Assembly (NCBI GenBank): GCA_001662425.1
Contig: BDDC01001338.1
Coordinates: 3,075 to 26,981 of the forward strand
Length of the DNA: 23,907 nt
Direction: 5' to 3'
DNA from: Chlamydomonas sphaeroides
Taxonomy: Eukaryota > Chlorophyta > Chlorophyceae > Chlamydomonadales > Chlamydomonadaceae
This document shows positions 21,042 to 23,907 of this stretch, piece by piece. Both the position numbers and the translations under genes were made by a program. The notes below the pieces were generated by a model that saw only the letters and a program-made list of their open reading frames with translations, was not told where the DNA came from and ran no database searches. Numbering within the stretch: position 1 is the stretch's first letter; each line of letters starts with the position of its first letter.

Positions 21042-22531
21042 ATGGCTCCCACGCTTCTCATTCACTGCCCCAGTGCCTGTGCCATTCGGTCAACAACTAC
21101 CAGGAAGTGTGCTGTGCGCGTTTCAGCGAGCTACAGCGGAGCGGCACAAGGGAATTCGTTCGGGAATTCTGGTCGCGGTCGGCAGCCGCGCCCTGAGAAC
21201 CAGGCAGGCGTGTTCCAACTCGAGAACTCACCCGTAACCATCAGCATGGTGGACGTCAGGTGAGCAAGGACGCGCTTCCCGGAACCAAGGAGGGCTTTCC
21301 TCGCCACGACACCGCGCATCGACAGGGGCTGCATTCATGTTCAACTCGCTAAGACACGCCCACACGCTCGGGCCGTGGGGTGCGTTTTATGAAAAAGTCT
21401 TTGTCAGCATCGGGGCTTCGGACCCTCGTGTGAACCCCTCGCAAGCCTGCGCGCCCTCATCTGTAGCAACCAATCAGGTCCAGGAGTGCTTCCGTGTGTT
21501 GAAACTTGCGCGATAGCATTTTGTGCGCAAAGCCTTCTGGAATCCCCGCGAACGCGAGCCCTGCCTCACGCAGAGCTTGCGCCAAGCAGCTAGCTTAGAC
21601 CTTAGATGCTGAAGTGCTACGTTTCCTCATGTCTGAAGCTGCCTCGTAAGACACCCTCGACCGGCACAGGACCGTCGTCACACGAAGTTGCCCGTTCCTG
21701 GCGAGCTTCCGTTGCCTCCGCATGCGAAGACTCAGAGCAGGCCTAGAGCGCTAACCGGCTCCCTGGCTAGCCTTGTACCATCTTGCCCCGCTAACGGACG
21801 CCCCCCCCCCCCCAAATGCCGCTAGGGACGCCTACGAGGCCTGCAGCGCCGCGCGCTCGCCCGCCGAGCGCCGGCAATGCTTCGAGGTGTACGGCCTTGA
21901 CGCTGACAAGGTGGACCGATACTATGACCGCGTCTGCCAGATGGAGCGCCTGATTGACCAAGGTGAGGTGCCAGCGCGCAGACAACGCGGGTTAGCGCTC
22001 AGAGACGCGTCGATTCCCTCCGAGGCTTATCAGTTAGGGTTATCAGTGGCAAGCCAGCGGGGGCACGACGCGAACAGGGCTTGTGCCTCTGCCGGACCGC
22101 TGCACGGCGGTGCTCGCCTCATTGCGCGGCCGGCGAGTGCCCCGAAGTCCTGGTGGCTAGCCCGTTGCAAGCAGAGCTCGGGAGGGGGTCGGAGTACGGC
22201 TCGGGACGGGGTCCGACAGGTCGCGTGCGGCGCTGCCTGGGGTGATGATGTGTCGCGACACGCCGGCACGCCCCCTGCGGCAGCGATGCGGATGCCCCAC
22301 GGCGGCTGACGTTTTGGTCGCATGTATGCGTTGCGTGCGAGCAGCGGTAGGCCGCTGGGCTGCCATCATGCCCTGTTGGCCGCACGTCCACATGCGGCCC
22401 CATGCCACGTGAAGCGCTCACCGCAGCGTCCGTGGCCCCTGCTCACAGGCGACTCGGTGGCGCAGAACCTGGTGGCTTCCGGCGGCTCCATGATCCTGTA
22501 CTTCATGGCGTACTGCATCCTCAAAGTTTGA
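21042..22531 (+). CDS. Unknown small protein with plastid-like N-terminus and hydrophobic C-terminus (3 exons)
   Basis: Exons 21042-21259, 21826-21962 and 22449-22531 give 145 aa; I do not recognise the family. Residues 1-32 (MAPTLLIHCPSACAIRSTTT, then RKCAVRVSAS) look like an algal chloroplast transit peptide: no acids, many Ser, Thr, Arg and Ala, and a VRVSA-like cleavage context. Residues 33-72 are Gly/Asn/Arg-rich and probably disordered. Residues 74-118 form a compact charged segment with Cys79, Cys91 and Cys110 and the stretch CFEVYGLDADKVDRYYDRVC. Residues 126-145 are hydrophobic (LVASGGSMILYFMAYCILKV), enough for one membrane span or a buried helix. Exon phases fit (218, 137 and 83 bases), and the amino acid composition is unlike the noise frames nearby. 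The middle faintly recalls the Cys-pair style of CP12, but the pattern does not match. Exon 2 uses a TAG acceptor behind a run of 13 C. The existence of the gene is likely; its function is unknown. Confidence 0.75.
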
Positions 22532-23907
22532 GGTGTCGTACATACAGCATATGTGGGGCGTACTGCTTCAGCGCCCCTTGTGAGGGGGCACGCCTGCGTG
22601 TTCGGTTGCGGGCCGCCTCGGACCCTCTAGACACCCGGCACCGACCAGCCGCGGCGGGGCTTTCCACGGTCGGCTGAAGAACTGATACCGGACGCGGCCT
22701 GTATGCTGCACGTGGGATGGGCGGGGGATTGCGGCTGGCAGCGCCCGTGGCGTCTGTGGCGCAGAGTGCCGGCGTGTACACTACGCGACATGGTCGGCGG
22801 CTGAAAGGGGAGGGTTGGTGGCGACGCATCGGGTGGGCGGCGCCGGCCATGTGTGGTCGCCGCTGGGGCGGCGTTGACCAGGCGGACGCCCGGTCAAACA
22901 CGTTGCCATATGGCAGGCGCGGGCAAGGAGCACGACACACAGCTCTCCTTGCCCAGCCCTGCTTTAACAGGAAGACAATAAGAAGACGGTCTGCATATGT
23001 GTGGTTGTTGTAGCCTGATGGCGGTAGTTTTTTGATCTTATTGTGGCACGATATCGCGCGCTCGTTTGGAGGCAGCGGCGGCGTCTTGCGTCTGCACTGA
23101 TCCGCCTGACAGGGCACAGGGGCGTGGCTGGCCGGCGCTTTGCCCCACTACCACGCGGCCGTGGGTGCCGCGGGCACGTATTTCCTTTGGCCTTGCATGT
23201 AGGCCGCAGCTTTTGAGCACCGCATGGTTGTTGCGCGTTGCACCACCGCTATTGGACAGGTGGCGCGGGTGGGCTGGAAGATGAAAGGGGAGGTACTCTA
23301 CATCGTATTGGTGTTGGCATTGTTCTCACGCAGCTGGTGTTTGGCGACGGCCCCGGCGGGCCAACCTCTGTTGCATGTGGTGGACGTGTTGTTGGGTTGC
23401 GGCGTGTGGCGTGGCCCGAGCAGACATGATACAGCACAGTGCAACGATCCTGATATGCAGCAGAGTCCCGGACCCCGCATCGCTTGCCCCTAGCCACGAG
23501 AGCGTACGGATGGCGCCCAAGCTCCTCTGTTGGCTGTCCGGGCCACAACGCCGGCCCGCCCCGACGGTACAAGGGAAAACAGCCCGCACCCCTTACACTT
23601 CAAGCAGTGGCCGGCGAGCTTCTGATTTCAAATGTAATCACCGTGGAAGTCAGGGTAGACTACCTGAGACAGCGCCAGTTCAGTTAGCCCGGGGACTTGC
23701 TTGTGAAGGGTGGGGCAGTGGTAGTTGAGAATCAGCTTGCCGTCCTGCGCGGTTGATGGGGTCGACGCGGGGCAGCCGGCAACGCCAAAAAAATTAGTGA
23801 AACCTTCGTTCTAGGACAGCGTCTGCTTGTACGGCCAATGGCCCAACTAACTGCGCACGTGCCTACCTAACGGCCACATGCCCAACAGAAGCCTGTACGG
23901 CTGCGCC
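22532..23907. other. 3' UTR of the small gene and gene-free right end
   Basis: I find no supported gene in the last 1.4 kb. A TGTAA at 23633-23637 could end the upstream transcript, giving an unusually long 3' UTR, or belong to nothing. A 10-bp hairpin lies at 22921-22954. Near the end, GGCCAATGGCCCAAC and GGCCACATGCCCAAC (about 23833-23887) form an imperfect direct repeat. Frames of up to 198 codons on both strands lack recognisable motifs. Confidence 0.55.
22921..22954. repeat. 10-bp inverted repeat (hairpin)
   Basis: GGGCAAGGAG (22921-22930) is the exact reverse complement of CTCCTTGCCC (22945-22954), leaving a 14-base loop. It lies about 390 bases after the stop codon of the small unknown gene, possibly within its 3' UTR. 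Confidence 0.8.

Noticed and set aside
21826..22531. Calling the small unknown protein CP12
   Set aside because: The Cys spacing (11 and 18) and the hydrophobic C-terminus do not fit CP12, whose paired Cys are closer and whose end is acidic.
22521..23117. 198-codon open frame on the - strand at the right end
   Set aside because: Its composition is Pro/Arg/Ala-rich without motifs, and it overlaps the last exon of the small gene.
23281..23493. Short frame starting MKGEVLYIVLVLALFSRSW that looks like a signal peptide
   Set aside because: The hydrophobic stretch is suggestive, but what follows has no motif. I find no splice partner or promoter, so chance is the simplest explanation.

Overview
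The window looks like nuclear DNA of a volvocine-type green alga (Chlamydomonas, Volvox and relatives). The DNA is GC-rich. All six genes are split into short exons by roughly 70-680 bp introns, with GTGCG or GTGAG donors and almost always CAG acceptors. The TGTAA polyadenylation signal typical of these algae appears downstream of several genes, and several products look plastid-targeted. I infer the group from these features and did not confirm a species.

Layout on the + strand, left to right. (1) 110-1458 is the 3' half of an SnRK2-type Ser/Thr kinase; its 5' part lies outside the window. It is followed by a long 3' UTR that carries a degraded copy of its own last coding segment. (2) 2596-4605 is a complete 8-exon gene for the ESCRT-II subunit VPS25 (175 aa). 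(3) 5081-9112 is a complete 12-exon gene for V-type ATPase subunit B (504 aa). On the - strand, (4) 12776-9887 is a complete 7-exon gene for uroporphyrinogen III decarboxylase (393 aa), convergent with the V-ATPase gene. Back on the + strand, (5) 14181-19745 is a complete 17-exon gene for plastid elongation factor G (775 aa), divergent from UROD across 1.4 kb. (6) 21042-22531 is a 3-exon gene for a small protein (145 aa) that I do not recognise. It has a plastid-like N-terminus, a Cys-containing middle segment and a hydrophobic C-terminus. The last 1.4 kb holds no gene I can support.

The genes do not form a pathway or operon. They are housekeeping genes for signalling, endosomal sorting, vacuolar acidification, tetrapyrrole synthesis and plastid translation, next to one uncharacterised gene. 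Every exon chain given was checked for GT (or one GC) donor, AG acceptor and reading phase, and each complete CDS sums to a multiple of three.

The most interesting points are fine-scale. The kinase's terminal coding segment is duplicated in frame behind a possible splice acceptor. A decayed copy of VPS25 exon 5 sits exactly 130 bp upstream inside intron 4. UROD has a GC-AG intron. V-ATPase B has a His/Gly/Glu-rich insertion. An EF-G intron holds a perfect hairpin, and gene 6 is an unknown small plastid-like protein. I found no prokaryotic-type system, CRISPR array, tRNA, rRNA or intact transposon.
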